Under the pieces are notes generated by a model. It had not been told where the DNA came from. It did no database searches and saw nothing but the letters and a program-made list of their open reading frames with translations. A stretch of 64,000 bases of DNA from Eublepharis macularius (Eukaryota; Chordata; Lepidosauria; Squamata; Eublepharidae): NCBI RefSeq assembly GCF_028583425.1, contig NC_072796.1, forward strand, positions 125,461,464 through 125,525,463, in the 5' to 3' direction. Positions 37,001-52,000 of this stretch are shown here, piece after piece (within the stretch, counting starts at the first letter, position 1; each line of letters begins with the position of its first letter). The translations under genes were made by a program, and so were the position numbers.

Positions 37001-40000
37001 TTAAATGGTGTACTACCTTGGAGGCTGAATTTTGAATTTCTCAAACACTTCTGGATAAAGTAGTGGAAAAACAACCATCTCCTTTAGAGCCGATATATGG
37101 CTAAAGAGTCCGCCCACACTATCAAATCGTACCTACAGTGGGGAAAAAGTTTATAGATGAAAAAAGGGCAACCGATGTCACAGGAAAGCCACACAAAAAA
37201 ATTTAGTGTTATCAAGACTGTTCAAATATCAAGAACCAAGCAATCTTGAAAAAATGTTTCAAGTGTTCAGTAATAAATTAGAGAAACCTGAAATACTAAA
37301 CTTACTGAACAGTCAATTTGCATTGGATCAACGTCAGCCAGGCTTGCTCCAATTTTCATACGATCCTTATGGACTCCTTTCAACTCATCTTTTCTGAAGT
37401 TTAGAGGAAGGCACCTAGTTCAAACAAGAGATGTCAAAAGTGTATGTGTGGGAGGGAGAGCAAAACACTAGCACAAACAGGTAGTGCTATTTTCTCTTGC
37501 CAAGTTAAAATTTTAAATATTGAAGTGTCTAGAGACTCAATATTAGAAGTCACATAGTCAGCAAAGTTTTAGCTGACCTTGTCATTAACCAAATAACGTA
37601 TGACAAGCATGGGGCATATAATGATTTGAACAGGGGCATCTCATTCCCCCTCCCCCAATTCCTCTTTCCCTTCCCTGAAAGTCCCCATAGCCTCTCCCCT
37701 TTACCTGATTCCTTCTCTCCTTTCTACCCATCAGCTAACCTACTTTAACCTGTCCCCTTGTATTCAACGTTCCCTTCTCTTCTCTCCCAGCAGCCTCTAT
37801 TCAGGAAAACTATGGGTCAGTTGTGCACTGAAACTGCCAATCCCAGATACACAATGAGGAACCAACAAGGACTTATGAGGGGCACCTTACTTTACCCTGA
37901 ATCCCCCTCCCCACACTATCTCCTCTTTCCCTCCTCCTGGCAAACCCCACATCCTCACCCTTCCTTGCTTCTCTCTCTCCTTCTGACCCACTAACAAACC
38001 TTTTATCTGCCCCCCTCCCATTTATACTCTGTCTTTCTCTCTAATGGGGAACCAAAGTATCTTATATCATTCTCCTTTCTTCCATTTTATCCCCACAACC
38101 CTATGAGGAAGGTTAGGCTGAAGAAGCGTAACTGGCCCAAGGTTACCCAGGAAGTTTTCATGGCAGAGTGTGGTAATTTGAACCTCAAGTGTCCCAGATC
38201 CTAGTCTGAAATTCCACTACATCACATTGGCTTTTTGTGGCTGCTGTTGAACAGTAGCAAGCAGCCAGTAATGCAAGTTTGATGGTATCAAGTTGCTAAC
38301 CAGCAGCTGCTGCCTGGATCTACCGAGTCCTCCTTCAATGGTCAAATCAGCCCTGGAAAAGGCCCTGCCCCTCCTTCTGCCTTTTACTGAGAGAAACCAA
38401 GGCGATTGCCGTTTCCTAGCAGCCCCTACAATGGCCAGTGAGAGGACATTCATTTCTTAAAGCCACAGATACTGCTTCTATTATTTGCAGAGATTAACCC
38501 CAATGGTTCTTTTTTAAACACCCCCCCCCATGTTTCTTTTTTAAATTAAAATTTTGGATTTTTCTCCAAACCCAGGTCTATTTACAGGCTTGCAGAAATA
38601 CCTGCTTTGTCTATTCATGGCTTCAGGCCTCTGAATTTCAGTATCCTCAAATTTAGCCATGCTGAAAATCACATATACTAACAAGCCAAGTTCCACACAC
38701 ACACCTCGATACAAAATCCCACTGTTCAGGAGGCACTTGGCTACAAAGCCGATGCTTTTGCAATTTTGGGGACCCACCCCACCCCCAGAAAAATGTGAAA
38801 ATTAAAAAAAATATTGGGGATGTTTAAACCCCACTAAAAATAAGATCACACTTTCTGCGCGTGCTCAGACAATTAGCTCCTCCTCCTTCAGGAGACACTG
38901 TGGTCAAGAGGGAAGCCACCAATGCAATGAGCCTGGGAGGAGGCTGGCTGGGGGAAATGTTGCTGTAACTGCCTCTGTTAAGGTGAAGCCCAAGTTGTGG
39001 TGGGGAGACATTCTCACAGCAGCAGAACTCAACTTTGCTGCCATGGGGTGGAGCCAAATGCTCAAACCATGGTTGCGCAGAGCCAAGGTTGTGGTGGCAA
39101 CCAGCAGTATACAATCCACCTAGGCAGAAGGCAAGGGAACCTCTGCTGTCATCCCAACAACAAACCCATGCTCCACTGGGATGGGGAGGGGGGAATACCA
39201 CCAAGATTCCTGAGCCTGGAGTGGGGGGTGCCTGACAGGAGGGAGAGGGAGCCATACTTGCAGCCACCTCCTTTGGGACAACAAACACACAGCGCCAGGG
39301 AAGGGGGAAGACGCCATTACTAACATACAGTTTGCAGGGTGGGGAAGCTGTGGGCAGCTGGGGGAAGCCAGAACTGCTGCGAAGCCACAGGTGAGTAAAG
39401 AAACAGAGCTGCCATTGCCAAGGCAACAAACATCAGGAGGCAGCCAAAGACCCAACAAGACCAGGGGGGAGGGGTGCATGGACAAGAAGCATGCAGCAGG
39501 AAAAACCAAATAGGGAGCTGGGAGGGGAGAAAGGAAGCAGCTGCGGGGGAGGGGCAGAGAAGCTGCCACCGCTGAAGCTGACATTGCGCAGGGGAAAGGA
39601 AGCTCAGTGTGGCCCCCTGCAATCCCCAGCATGTGATTCTTGTGGGCCTCCCCTTGCTACATCTATTGATGATGATACCTCTTCCAACAAGTTACATTTA
39701 ATCCCAGGAAATCCAGAACGAACCTAGCCTTTTGATATAAGATACAAGATACTACGTCAATGCTATGAGTGGGAAAAGTTACAAGAGGATACCTGCTTAA
39801 TGCTTTGTTCAGACTTCGGTTCCTACGCCTTTCAAAACGTTGTTCATCATCAGATGACGACGATGATGTAGAATCGCTGTTGTGAATTGCATGCTTTCGT
39901 CTGTTTTTATTTAAAGTAAAACATTAAGTATACATGTACTATGAAATCTTATGGAATTCACACAGCCCAGTAAGAAGCACACACAAATAATTCCCAGTAT

Positions 40001-43000
40001 TAGTGAAATGGGTATGCCATCTGAAGATATGATAGGTAGAAAAGGGTGAAGGGATGGGGGTAAGAGCAGGTGCTATGGATGGCAGCACTCTTTAAGTATA
40101 CAAGAAATTTAGGAGGGGAGAGCATATGCATATACAAACAAAAAAGCTCTGGAACAACTGATGTATGTTTTGAAAATTCCATGAGACAAGAAACAACAGT
40201 TCAGGAGTTAACATGAGAGTGCAGCGATATGAAGCAGGATAGATGGAGAAATTAGCTGGCAGAGAAAATACACAGTAGTTTGGGGAAAGGCTAGACTTTG
40301 TGGAATGGCCTTTTTTGCTCAACCAACTCCAGGAACCACAGTATACAAGAAATATTCTCTCTCTTGTAATCACCAAAGCATTCAAGGATTGAGCCCATGT
40401 CTGCCTTCCTGAACCTGGATGAAGGGACAGCACTGAAAAACTGAAAATATGAGAATATGTTCAGAAAGAAAAATGGGAGAGAAATTTGGGTAAAGTACTA
40501 TGAAGAAAGAAGAGGTACACTATATTACTTCAAGGTGTTCTAAGAGGTGCTGTCCTTGAAGACTGTCTGGAAACTACAGAACATTTCAGCCAGATCACTG
40601 GATGGAGTGGGTCATAGGGACCTGTTCAATCGACACTGACTCCTGATTTGCTTCCAACCCAATTCTAGGTGCTACTATTGATCTTGAAAGCCCTACATGG
40701 GCTTGAGGCCAGCAAACCTAAAGGACTGCCTACTCCGAGAACCTACGCTACTGCTCCACTCATCTTCAGAATTCTTCCAAATATTCACTGCCTTGAAGAA
40801 CCTGAATTGGGTGGAAGAAAGCTTAGAAATATATAGTATAGTATAATATAAAAAACTGAAATAAAAAGACTATTCGTGTGCAGAACAAAGCAGACTAATG
40901 AGGAAGTAAAGCTAATCAGACAGAAAAGTAAAGACAAATATAAGCCTCCAGAAAGCTGTAAGCTTTAAAATTGTAGCTCCTAATGGACAAATACTTCTTG
41001 AAAAAGTGCAAATACTTTCATCTGCATAGCTGGGCAGGACCCTTTCCATGGGGAAGGGTCATAGCTCAGGTTCAATGGCTAGTGTCTCCAGTTAAAGGGA
41101 TTTTAACAAGGATTGGAAAGATCAGCAGCTGGTTGAAGCCAGATCTTAATGTCTAGACAATATCAAAACCAATAGTCTTGTGGAGGTATTTGTATGCATT
41201 CAGTCCTAATTCTGCACGCAGGAAGAGAGGAGTCCAAATAGATTCATTCAAACAATCATATTAGCTGGGAGAGAGGGGAAAGAAGATACTGCATACCACA
41301 CTTTTGAAAATTTAATCAGCACCAAAAAAGCCAAGGAAGAAAACACCCTATTCTCTAATATTTGAGATAAAGTTAAGAGTTCCTGCTTTCTTATTTGTCA
41401 GCTAAGCTTCTTCTAAGTCAGAAACAGCACTATGAATGGGGCTTGGAAGACCAGAAAACAAGTATGGCACCGAAATGCTGATGGACTGCTTTTGTATGAA
41501 GGCAAACCACCAGGCCTAACATCAGCCTGCATAATTTGCTAGTTTATTTTCATCATAGGACAAAGAAGAAAAATGTACTATCAAGCCTATATACTGTACA
41601 ACAGTTTTCATCATGTGCCATTGCAGATATCACAACTGCAATCTCAAATGATTAAACTGTGAAAGCTAGTTAGAAAAATATTCTTACAGCACATAGAAGC
41701 TCAACTGAAGACTTCAACAGTTCAATAACTGAGGAAACAGGACATATGAAACAGTAACAGTGGAGCATTATTATTAGGAGTAACAAACCTGTTCATCTTT
41801 TTGCAGTAAGGGCTCCTTGGTCCTGCAGGGCTAAAGGGAAACCTTCGCCTTACAGCAGAAGCTGCATCTGGGTAAAATAATTTGGGCTTCCTCTGGTGCC
41901 TAGGTTCTGTTAATGACAACAGTAAAGCTTCCATCAGAACTGTCACACGTTTCTGACTACAAGTTGATACATATGCTAATAATCAGCTTGCTTATGAAGG
42001 ATCAAAACCTAGTAATATCTAAGTTCATTTGTTTCAGACAAGCCTTGTTCCTTCACATTACAGAAGATTTGAAGAAATTAAATCCATTTCATCTATTGGA
42101 AAAGTTGAAATGGGTCTTAATGGTAATATTACATATAACTGTGTGACAAAGAGGCAGTTTACAGTAAGATGAAGATCTTTCGAGTGTAACACAACTGCCA
42201 AAAAATATTAGGCCTACAGAAAACGGCACCCAGGCAACCTACTTTCTGGCGTGGCTTGATAGCGCACTACAGTTTTTCGCTTTCTGAGGTCGTAACGCTT
42301 TTGATTGTCTTCTCCATCTTCATCTTCTTGGTCTTCACCTTCTTCTGAAGATTCTAATTAATATAGAATAATTTAACTTTAAAAATGCATTATTTACTTG
42401 AAGCAGATTCTGTGAAACGTAGATGTAGGACATATTGTCCTTTTTAATTTAACAACTGCACTCATTAAAACAAAAAATGTACAACTATTTTCTACTCTTT
42501 TAAAAACAAACTGCAAAATGATATCAATGGAGAAATTCTTGTGGCTATTAACATTTCTTTCTAGGTGTTTTTGGTGTTTCTAAAACATGTATATACATTA
42601 TAAGACATGTATACAGGTAACATCCTAAAGAGCCGCAGAGATTATTATATAGAAGGATTCTAATAAATGCCAATTAAAAGGTGACCAGGGACAAAACACA
42701 CAACAGCCACATAAATACAATGCAGGACAGTGTTTAACATGTCATACAGTCTCAAACCAATCAAAGCAGCACAATGACCTGCACTCCCATCCTGGTTATC
42801 TGTGGTTTCTTCATCAGTCCTTTGCATCCCTCTTTTTGTTTTCCCACGAGAGTATACATCAAGGTTTTCCTAGGATGACAGGAGAAAACATTGAATTGGT
42901 TTCTATGAGCCATGAAGGGAAGGAGTTCACAGATCTGTAACAAATCCTAAACTAGTCAGACCTTATGCTAACAGAATAAAAGGGAAATAATTCCTTAAGC

Positions 43001-46000
43001 TTAAAAACCTTCAGTTTGCTATCTTCAAAACTACATAATTTAATGAACCCATGAAATGACTTTTCATCTGTGATTAATTCTGTAATTAATTAATGTTGAC
43101 TGACTTGCATTTTTAAATTCTTATTTTTCCAGCAAATATGCAAATGATAAAACAAGCACAAAAACGATACAACACATACGTTTTCTGGTAAGGGAAATAG
43201 TAGCAGGATAGGGAATAATTGTAAATAAGACTCTTAAGGATGTTCAGAGCAGACAAGGCTGGATTGGCTTTTCCAATAGCCTGACTCAGCATGAGGCACC
43301 TTCATATGTTCTAGGCTATATAGTCCTGTCCACAGTCGGGAATAAACCCTATTAAACCTTGTGGGGCTTACATCTGAATAAACATGCATATTATTATACT
43401 GAATGTTACTGAAACCTCCCTGTCACCAGGTTCAAAAGGTTTTTTTAGTAGAAATCTATTACTTGTCAAAAGAGCTCTCTATTCTTACCTGCTAGATAAA
43501 ACAAAAATTACTGCCCCTTTGCGCGCTGTGATGCTAAGTTTATGCAAAACATGAGCTTCTGTTACGGCTCAATTAGAATGACTAATTTTCAACATGACCC
43601 CATTTGTGGAGACAATCTGGAGCCAAGATAATCTAGAGCCAAGAAGAGACGAGACAGATCTTTCTACAAATTTGAGGAAAGCCCCAGAAAATCTGAAACC
43701 TTAAAACAAAAAACCTACATTGAAAGGTTAACCCACTCATATAATTGCAGCAATGCCTGTACCTTTAATAAATGGATACCTCCTGAGATCTCAAGTGGCC
43801 GCTGTGGGATTTGTTAGGCAACCACAGTATTACCAGCCTTTGTCTCTGCAAATAAAAGGTGTATGTGTGTGCGTGGGGGGGGGGGGGCTTTCCAGGACTA
43901 TTTGGGCTCCCAGCCCACTCCTGATCCCCTCTGCTCTGCAGGGAGAACTCATTGGGTCAGGCTCAGCAAGCAACTTGCTACCATGCCGTTTGTGTGCTTT
44001 AGCAAAGTGTGGTGGTGGTGGCTATTGGGATAATGTGATGCCACAAAACTTGCATGGGCCAAGACAGGCTCCACACAACTTGCACTACCTGGCCAGGCCC
44101 AGCAGGAGCCACATGACTCACCTGAGCAATTTGCTTCCACATGACTTTTACAACTGGGCCATATATTTCCCAAGGAGAGGCTGCCAAGGGAAGGGAAGGA
44201 AGGACCACTGGAGAGTCAGTGTGCTTGTGTGGTTCAAATGCCAGACTAGGACCTGGGAGATCCAGAGTCAAATCCCTACTTTTCCATGGAAGCTTGCTGG
44301 CTCTCAGCCTAATCTATCTCACAGGGCTGTTGTGAGCTGAGAAAAATGATGTAAACTGAGAAAAGTGGAATATAAGCAAATTAAATAAATAAATCTGAAG
44401 ACTGAGGAGAACGTATAAATAAAAAGGTTGGTTAGTGGTTGAGAATGAGGAGGAGGCAGGGAAAGGTTAGAGGTTATGAAGGCTGCCAGGAGAGAAAGAA
44501 GATGTAGTGTGGAGAATGAGATGCAGGGGGAAATGACGCTGCCCCTGCAAGTCCTTGCACTTCTTGTCTTATATTTCAAAATTTAATTGTTAGTCAATTA
44601 GACAATGCACATGGGTGGAAGGGAGGCCCATAATTCTAAATAATAAAAATGCATTAAAGCCAAATGTTCCTCAAATAGGAAACCATTTTGAAAAAAATAC
44701 ACTTTCAATCATCATCTTACTTGCTCAGGTAGAGAGCAAAAGTAATGTTAGTAAACAAAATATACATTCACCAAATAACCAAGACATTCCAAGGCAACAT
44801 TTTTAAGATAACATGAATATGCATTTACCGCTTCAGTATCATTGAACACCCCAAGGTCTTCCAAATCCATCATTCGTCGCCGACGCATCTTTTTCATATC
44901 ATCCATTTTTTGTAATACAGCTTCTGCAGTGCTGATAAAAAGTGTAGAAGACATTTGTTTTAATTTTTTTCTTATGCTAAGTTAAACATAGTATACTGCA
45001 TTGTCGTGCTAAGACAATCGGGAACATGGGAGTCAACAATTTAAAATAGACACTGCGTATTTACTGTATGGGTTTAGCATTGGTCACACATTATTTAAGG
45101 AATACTTGAACACTTTAGACACAGGTTAGGTTCCAAAAGTTCTTGTAACATCTACTAGAAATTTTCAGGTTTCCATTTTCCACTTGTACCCCTGGAAAAA
45201 ATATTCCTGAGGGTGAGATTATCCACCAGTCAGTAATGCGGGGTACAAAATTTCCAAAATGCTGTTTTCTATATAAAATTTTCTGCCTCACAGAAGTGAA
45301 TATAGTTTGCTCCACATAAGTAAATACAGTATATTTACCTATAGTTGTCAGGGCTGCTGTGCTGCAAATCAATTATATTAGCTGGGTTATATGTAGAAAT
45401 TTGAGGCATAGACAAACCCGCAATTGTACGTGGCCAGAACTTGTACATGGTGTATTTGTCATCTTTGCTAACATTATTCAAACGATTGATTTCAACTGGA
45501 AAATTTTCTGATTCAAATTCTCCAGGAAAACCCACACTACCATCTCTAGTGCATCAGCCAGTACAATGCAATGGTCTGCTGTAAAAAGGAAAGGCTTTTA
45601 AATGCTCCGTGGTCTTTGACAATACACAAAACTTACTTTGTAATAAGCTTGTCAAATAAAACTGACTGGTTCATAGTGCTATAGCGGCTTTGCCTAATTC
45701 TGCAACTGCGACGGACTTCAACATCTCCATTTTCTTCTACACCATTACTAGGTTCTGCATTTACTCTTGGTCTGAGTGACTTTGTAACAGGAACTACAGT
45801 ACCTAAATACCAAAAAAAAAAAAATCACTAGTCTATTCATTGACATAAAGAGGAACACATTTTTAAACACTGTTTCTTGGGAGGCCAGAGTTGCTTCACG
45901 TATAGATCTATGTGAAATTATGACTGAATATTGATGTACCACTGGGTACTTCATATTATACAAATCACCAAAAAAAGAAGTTAAAAGAGAAAAAAACCTG

Positions 46001-49000
46001 AGTTAGATACAAGGCTTCCATGACCAGGAGAAAAAAGCAAGCATAAAAGTGTGTGTATGGGGGAATATTTGCAGCTGAATCCCCATTATTACTGCAACCC
46101 CCTTTGCTGTGTGGCACATTATGCTGGAAAAACTGTACCCTCTAGTAGCAGCTTTAAAGGCGGCAATGGTGGAAGATGATTTCTTTAAAAAGCATTTTGC
46201 TATACACCATTTGTAGAATCTTTGGGTGCAACTTCTAATAAAGAATAGTGAATGCTCCAGAAATAACTAGAGACGAGTAAGATAGTCTTTAAAGCTTTTT
46301 TTTAAAGCAAAGTTAGAAGGAAACAGTAATATCTGGCACACACCACAAAAGTATATGTGAAATATTCTGACCTAAATATATTTTCCTTGAAATACTATCT
46401 TCATTATTTAATATTTATAAACCTTAATTCTACTAAGTGCCTTGTTCAAAAACCTGCTTCAAGTGACAGATCAAGTATAAACATTTGACAGCATACAAAA
46501 CTGACTAACTTTCAGCACCAAAAGATGATTTTAAAATCGAGCAACTTCTATCTAGGAATCCAAGTGTGCCTGAGAGAAAAAAGGAAGCTCTGGCTTTGCA
46601 TACAGTTCCCTTATATGTGTGCATGTCACTTGAGCACATGTCTATGAAAACAAAGAGGCAATGACCAAAGAGAGGAAGGAGACTACACACTTTTTGTAAA
46701 CAAGAACTAAAGAGTCAGACGGTACAAAATATTTGTATCTGGATGAATTATGAAGGAAAACTAACTAAATATTTTAGTAGGCAGCTAAACTATGGGAAAA
46801 TGGATTATCTCCCTGGATTAGATTTGTTCCATTTTTAGAATTACTTGAGATCATTTTATTTTAGAATTACCTTAGAACTATGCATTGCAACATAAAATGA
46901 TAGCACCACATTATAAACAAGGATATTAATAAAGGCTCACAGAAGCAGAACAACAGACTGCTGCTTCCTCCCACTGCCTTCTCTCTCTTCCACCCCAGCC
47001 TTCCCACCTGGGTTCTCCCTGGTTTACAGAAATATACCCCCTTTCTGTAGCAAGATCCAACGTGTAGTGGTTTTGATTTGCACTTTGAGGGAAAGTGCAA
47101 AATTAGATATGCAATACATTATATATAAAGAAGTATATATACAGAAGAGCTTTAGTAAAGATGCTAAAAAATAAGTATTGTTACCTTGGAAAATAATAAT
47201 GCCACATCTCAGAATATATACTAAACCTGAAACATGTTTATATACTGGAGAATAATTTCAAGTATTATATTTACAAATTGAAAATGTATGGAATAGAATT
47301 GAAAAATAAAGAACTGAAGGCAGACTGTATGAGGAAAGGCTAGGAATGATGCATCTGTGCACAAAACCAGAGGGATGGCACGCATATGTCTTCAAGTACC
47401 AGAAACCTGCAGCCAGATAATTGGCTAGTTAGATGAAATTACATCTACTTTTCAGCCCTCATTGCCTCGAGATTGCCAGACCACAAAGGTGCAGTGACTG
47501 TAGAAGCCTCACATGACAGCATTCCCTGCCAGAATCTAGATCACAGATGTAACAATCCTTTGCCTTCTTGGCTTCTGTCCCACAGACCCCACCACTCCAA
47601 ACCTCCCTTGCCTGCCCACAACTCTCCCACCAGTGCAGCACAATCCTAATCCTCATTTCTCGTATTTCCCCAATCCTACTGTCTTCAGTTCCTTGTCTCC
47701 ATTACCTGAAGTTTCAGTAGATTCCTTGTTTTTCAGGCCATGACACACTTTGTCGCACATCTTTTGGACCCCTTTGTCTCAACCTGCCTTTCCAGCACAC
47801 CCTTGTTCCCTGCAGTGTTCAGCTCCTCTTGACTTTTAAGTGCTGCCACTGTGAAGATCCTAATAGGTTCTGGTCTCAGATCGCTGCTGACTGTTCTTTT
47901 CCTCAAATCCTCCTCTCAACCAACCCTTCCACCAGGTTCCTTTTCTCTACTACCTCTGCACCAGATTTCAGAAACAGTGCCCCTGGGGTCCCTATTACAG
48001 CAGTGAGGGTAACAAGCCAAATCTCTTCCACCAGAGAGATCTCTCTAGAAACCTGTTACATATACCCACCCACCTAAGTTCTGATAGGAAGCCCCAGGGC
48101 AGAAAATAAAATGTGCACAGTGGTCCACTAAATCCTTTACAACTCTGCAATTCACAAAATTCATATTTACTAAATTACCTTCTTCACAATCTTCATTCTT
48201 TTTATTATCTGCCTGAAGTCTCGCCAGCTGCCTACAGAGAAGCAAAAACATTGGTTAAATCTTAAAACTGCATATTCAGTAACATCTGATTTCACCATCT
48301 TTCTCTGGAATCAGTACAAGAATTCTGGCCATCATAAAGAAAGTGTTTAGCATTTGGAAGAAATCCAGAATGCTTCAGCTATAAACAAATAGGATTTTGA
48401 AATCAGCAACTGACAAAGTAGTATTTTAAGTTTCTTTACGCCAGTTCTTTCTTTCTTTTTTTAAGCAGGCCCTCCACAGTGCCTAAACAATTTAAAATGT
48501 TGATTTATTTGATCCCCAGAGCACTGGGACTTCCAAGCTAGATCCAAGTCCCGTATAATTGTGAAGCCTGCCCACCAGATGCTATACTATATTCCTGATA
48601 TTCTATCAGCTAACACTGAGAGGTAAGAGTAAGATAAAGCAACAGCAAGGCACCCTTCCATTGTGCTTGTAATCAGCTCCAGGTAAAAGCTCTCCCCCTT
48701 TTCAACCACCTTTGCTGAGCCCAAAGGGACACTGAGGTAGTGGCCAGGCATCCTTCCATCAGTCTTATTAAAACTATAGCTCAATCACTATTAGTATTTG
48801 TTTTGAATTGGTGTAAACTCCTTCATAAGCCTTTTAATTTGAAAAGCAGAGTAAGAAATACAAGTGATAGTATTCAATACTTAAACACAAAATATAAACA
48901 ACACTGACATGTAAAATATCACATTAATCTTACTGAAACCACAGCAACATTGGTAAATATCCTAATTGTCTGGTTTGTATTGATTTAGGAACTCAAGTAT

Positions 49001-52000
49001 ATATACTGGATTTCCCATGAATTATAAATGGCAAAGATTTCAAAGAAGGATCTCTACTGACTCCCCCTTCCCACTATAGCTCTCCCCAAAAGCTGCTCCT
49101 GAGGATCCAGGGACCCTATTGTATGTATAGGATGCAATGCAAATCTATAGTTGGAGGGAGCAATCTGTGGACCCCCACCACCACCATGAAGTACTGCTCT
49201 GTTCAGGTATATTGGGGAGGCAATTTCCACCTACTGCACCCTGTGGTCTTTCCCACAGATTCTCTGATCTTTAGGAACAGATTTGGCAGGAGCTCTAGTG
49301 GGAAATTGTTTCTTTCACAAACTCTGCTCCATTCATAGTTCAGAGCATAGAAGCCATTGTACCTACCACATTTGGGTCCACATTAGTTCTAACTACAGAT
49401 TTGGGCTATATCAGGTGTCAGGTCACATAGATTTTACTGTTCATTCAGGATGCCATAGAGCACAGTAAAAATGAACACAGGATTATTTTTTTTGCACTGC
49501 TCATTACAACATCTTATACACTAATAGCCAAGTGGCCCTGATCTGAAGATACAAACGCAGAGACTGGAGCCATGAATGTACAAGACAGATCTTCCTATAC
49601 ACCTGAAAAATGACCCAGGTTTGTATAAAAATCTGAAAAATACATGTGGGGGGGGGTAAAACCCCCAAAATAATAGAAGGAGCACCTGTAACTTTAACCA
49701 CAGGCTTTCAGTGGCTGTTGCTAGACAACCTTAACAGTTTAGCCACTATTCCAGGTTTAGTTTCTGTCAGTAAAAGGCAGGGGGAGAGGGCTTTTTCCAG
49801 AGTTGTTTCAGCCTTTGAGGGAGGACTCATTGGGGCCAGCAACAGTTGGGTGAGTTGCTGCCTCAAGATTTGCATGGCTGCACACAATGCATATGGACCA
49901 GGCTCAGCTGCTTGCTATTGTTCAACAGCTGCCACACCATGAAAATCAGAGTAGTAGTTACAGACTAGGATCTGGGTGGCCCAAGTTTAAATCCCCACTC
50001 TGTTGTGGAAGCTCGCTGGATGATTTTGGACCAATCACATTTTCTCAGCCTAACCTACCTCACAGATAATATGGAGGCACGGAAAATTATTTAAGCTTCT
50101 TTGGATCCCCATTGTAGAGAAAGGTAGTATACAAATGAAGTAATTTAAGAAATATAAATGAAGATGAGGGAGGGAGCAGATAAAGATAAACTGTTTAGGG
50201 GGGTTGAAGGAGAGCAAGACATAGGGAAAAGTGAGCATATGGGAAGGGGGATACGGGGAAAAGTGAAATACCCTCCTGCAAGTCCTTGCAGGTTCCCCAC
50301 CAAGTAACTGGGCCTAGCTCAGCTAGCACCACATAGCTGGATCATAGGGGGGAGGCTGCCAAGGGAAGAAGGAAAGGTGAAGACAGGGCTGCGGACAAAG
50401 GTGGGTGCAGGAAAAATGGGAGAGGCTATGGAGGGCAGGGGGAAATGAGATACCCCTGCTCGTCCTTGTAGATCCTATTACTTGCAACAAATTCCCACAG
50501 ATTCACAAAGACCAAAGCAGATTAGGCTAATTTATTTGCAAGAAACAGAAAGCAATTACCTTGTAAAATGTTTCCTGTTAATGCCATTCTCACTTAGCAT
50601 TGCCATGCTTTTTTCAAAACTTGAATCTGAGTAATGCTGGTTATTTTTCTGTAGAGCTCTTACAGAGTGCCTTGTAAAATGTTCACATTCTTTGGCTGAA
50701 GAAAACTCCTGAAGAGGTACACATATACAGATTAAGCTTAGTAACTTTTCTCTAACATGTTGCTTATAAATTTGCCACTCTTTCTGTTAGCTTAGATTCA
50801 ACAACCTTGCCAGCTATTGTTATAACACAAAGACAACATTAACAAAGGCAGAATTTAAAGAGATAAATTCTCAGGGAAATAAAGCAGAAGCCTAGTGGCA
50901 CACAAATGACCAAAGAGTGGCACGTTAAATGGCCAGCATGGTGTAACAGTGTCAGTCTAAAATCTGAGAGACCTGAAGATCTGGAAACTGTTTTAGGTCC
51001 CAATTTGGGAGAAAAGTAGGGTAAAAATAAAGTAAATAACAAGTTATTCCAGCATAAGATTCCATTAGTCTAACCTCAGTTTTACAGTTACATATTAAGT
51101 AGTCATTTTATTTTTATAACCAAAGAGGGACAGAAGGGGAAAAAGTTGCCTTTTATTAATACCTATCAACATTAAATGGAAAATACCTGTGTGAGACTAC
51201 AACAAACGTTTAGCTACTTTTAAGATTTTGCTCTCAAAAACCAAGAATTGGCAAAAGGCTTCTCTAGACTCTGACACTAATAATTCAGACCCCATAAAAG
51301 TTCCTTTCTTTGTAAACTCTAGAGCACATATAATCGAGGGTTTTTTTAAAAAACCAAAAGGGATTAAAAACTAGCACCATATCCTGCCCCAAAACACACT
51401 GCATTTTGGATTGGACATCTCCCTGGTCTTTGAAGGAAACAGCAGCCAGAGTGTGTTTTTCCCTAAGCAGAGAGCAAGAATATGCAAGGTAGGAATTCAG
51501 ATGATCCACTGGCACTCCTCCCATAAAAAAGAGGGGGGCATCTTAAATTCACACACGTTGCAGTTATGTCCAATAATAAAAAATCCTTTTGGAATTATTT
51601 AGATCTTTTGCAAGTCATCTCTTTGCAGGCTAAGTATTCCCCTCTTACATGTTGCAGTGTACATATCAGTCTGAAGGGGGAGGGTATAGCACCACATACT
51701 CTTCCCCCCCATACACACAAATGAAGTTAGTTGCATAGTATACTGATCTGAAGACAAATGGGGTGGGGCAAACTTTGATTGAATGGGCTACATTAATTAT
51801 GTCTTTAGTTTACTAATTCTGAAAGAATCGTAGTAAGCTAGGCACTATAAACAGATACCTCTTACAGCACTGGGAGGCATAATACTTATGAATAGCCACT
51901 AATGGAATAAGCAATCTAGGAAAATTATGAAGTCTCTAGTTCAGGTGTTTTAAAAAAGCTATAGCAACAGTTTCTCCTGTTTTGAACCATCTAGATCAGC

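Noticed and set aside
38824-39632. Two minus-strand frames of 201 and 170 codons as a hidden gene in ATAD2 intron 9
   Set aside because: They overlap in different frames, have biased composition, no recognisable motif and no splice or start context; the plus strand is open too.
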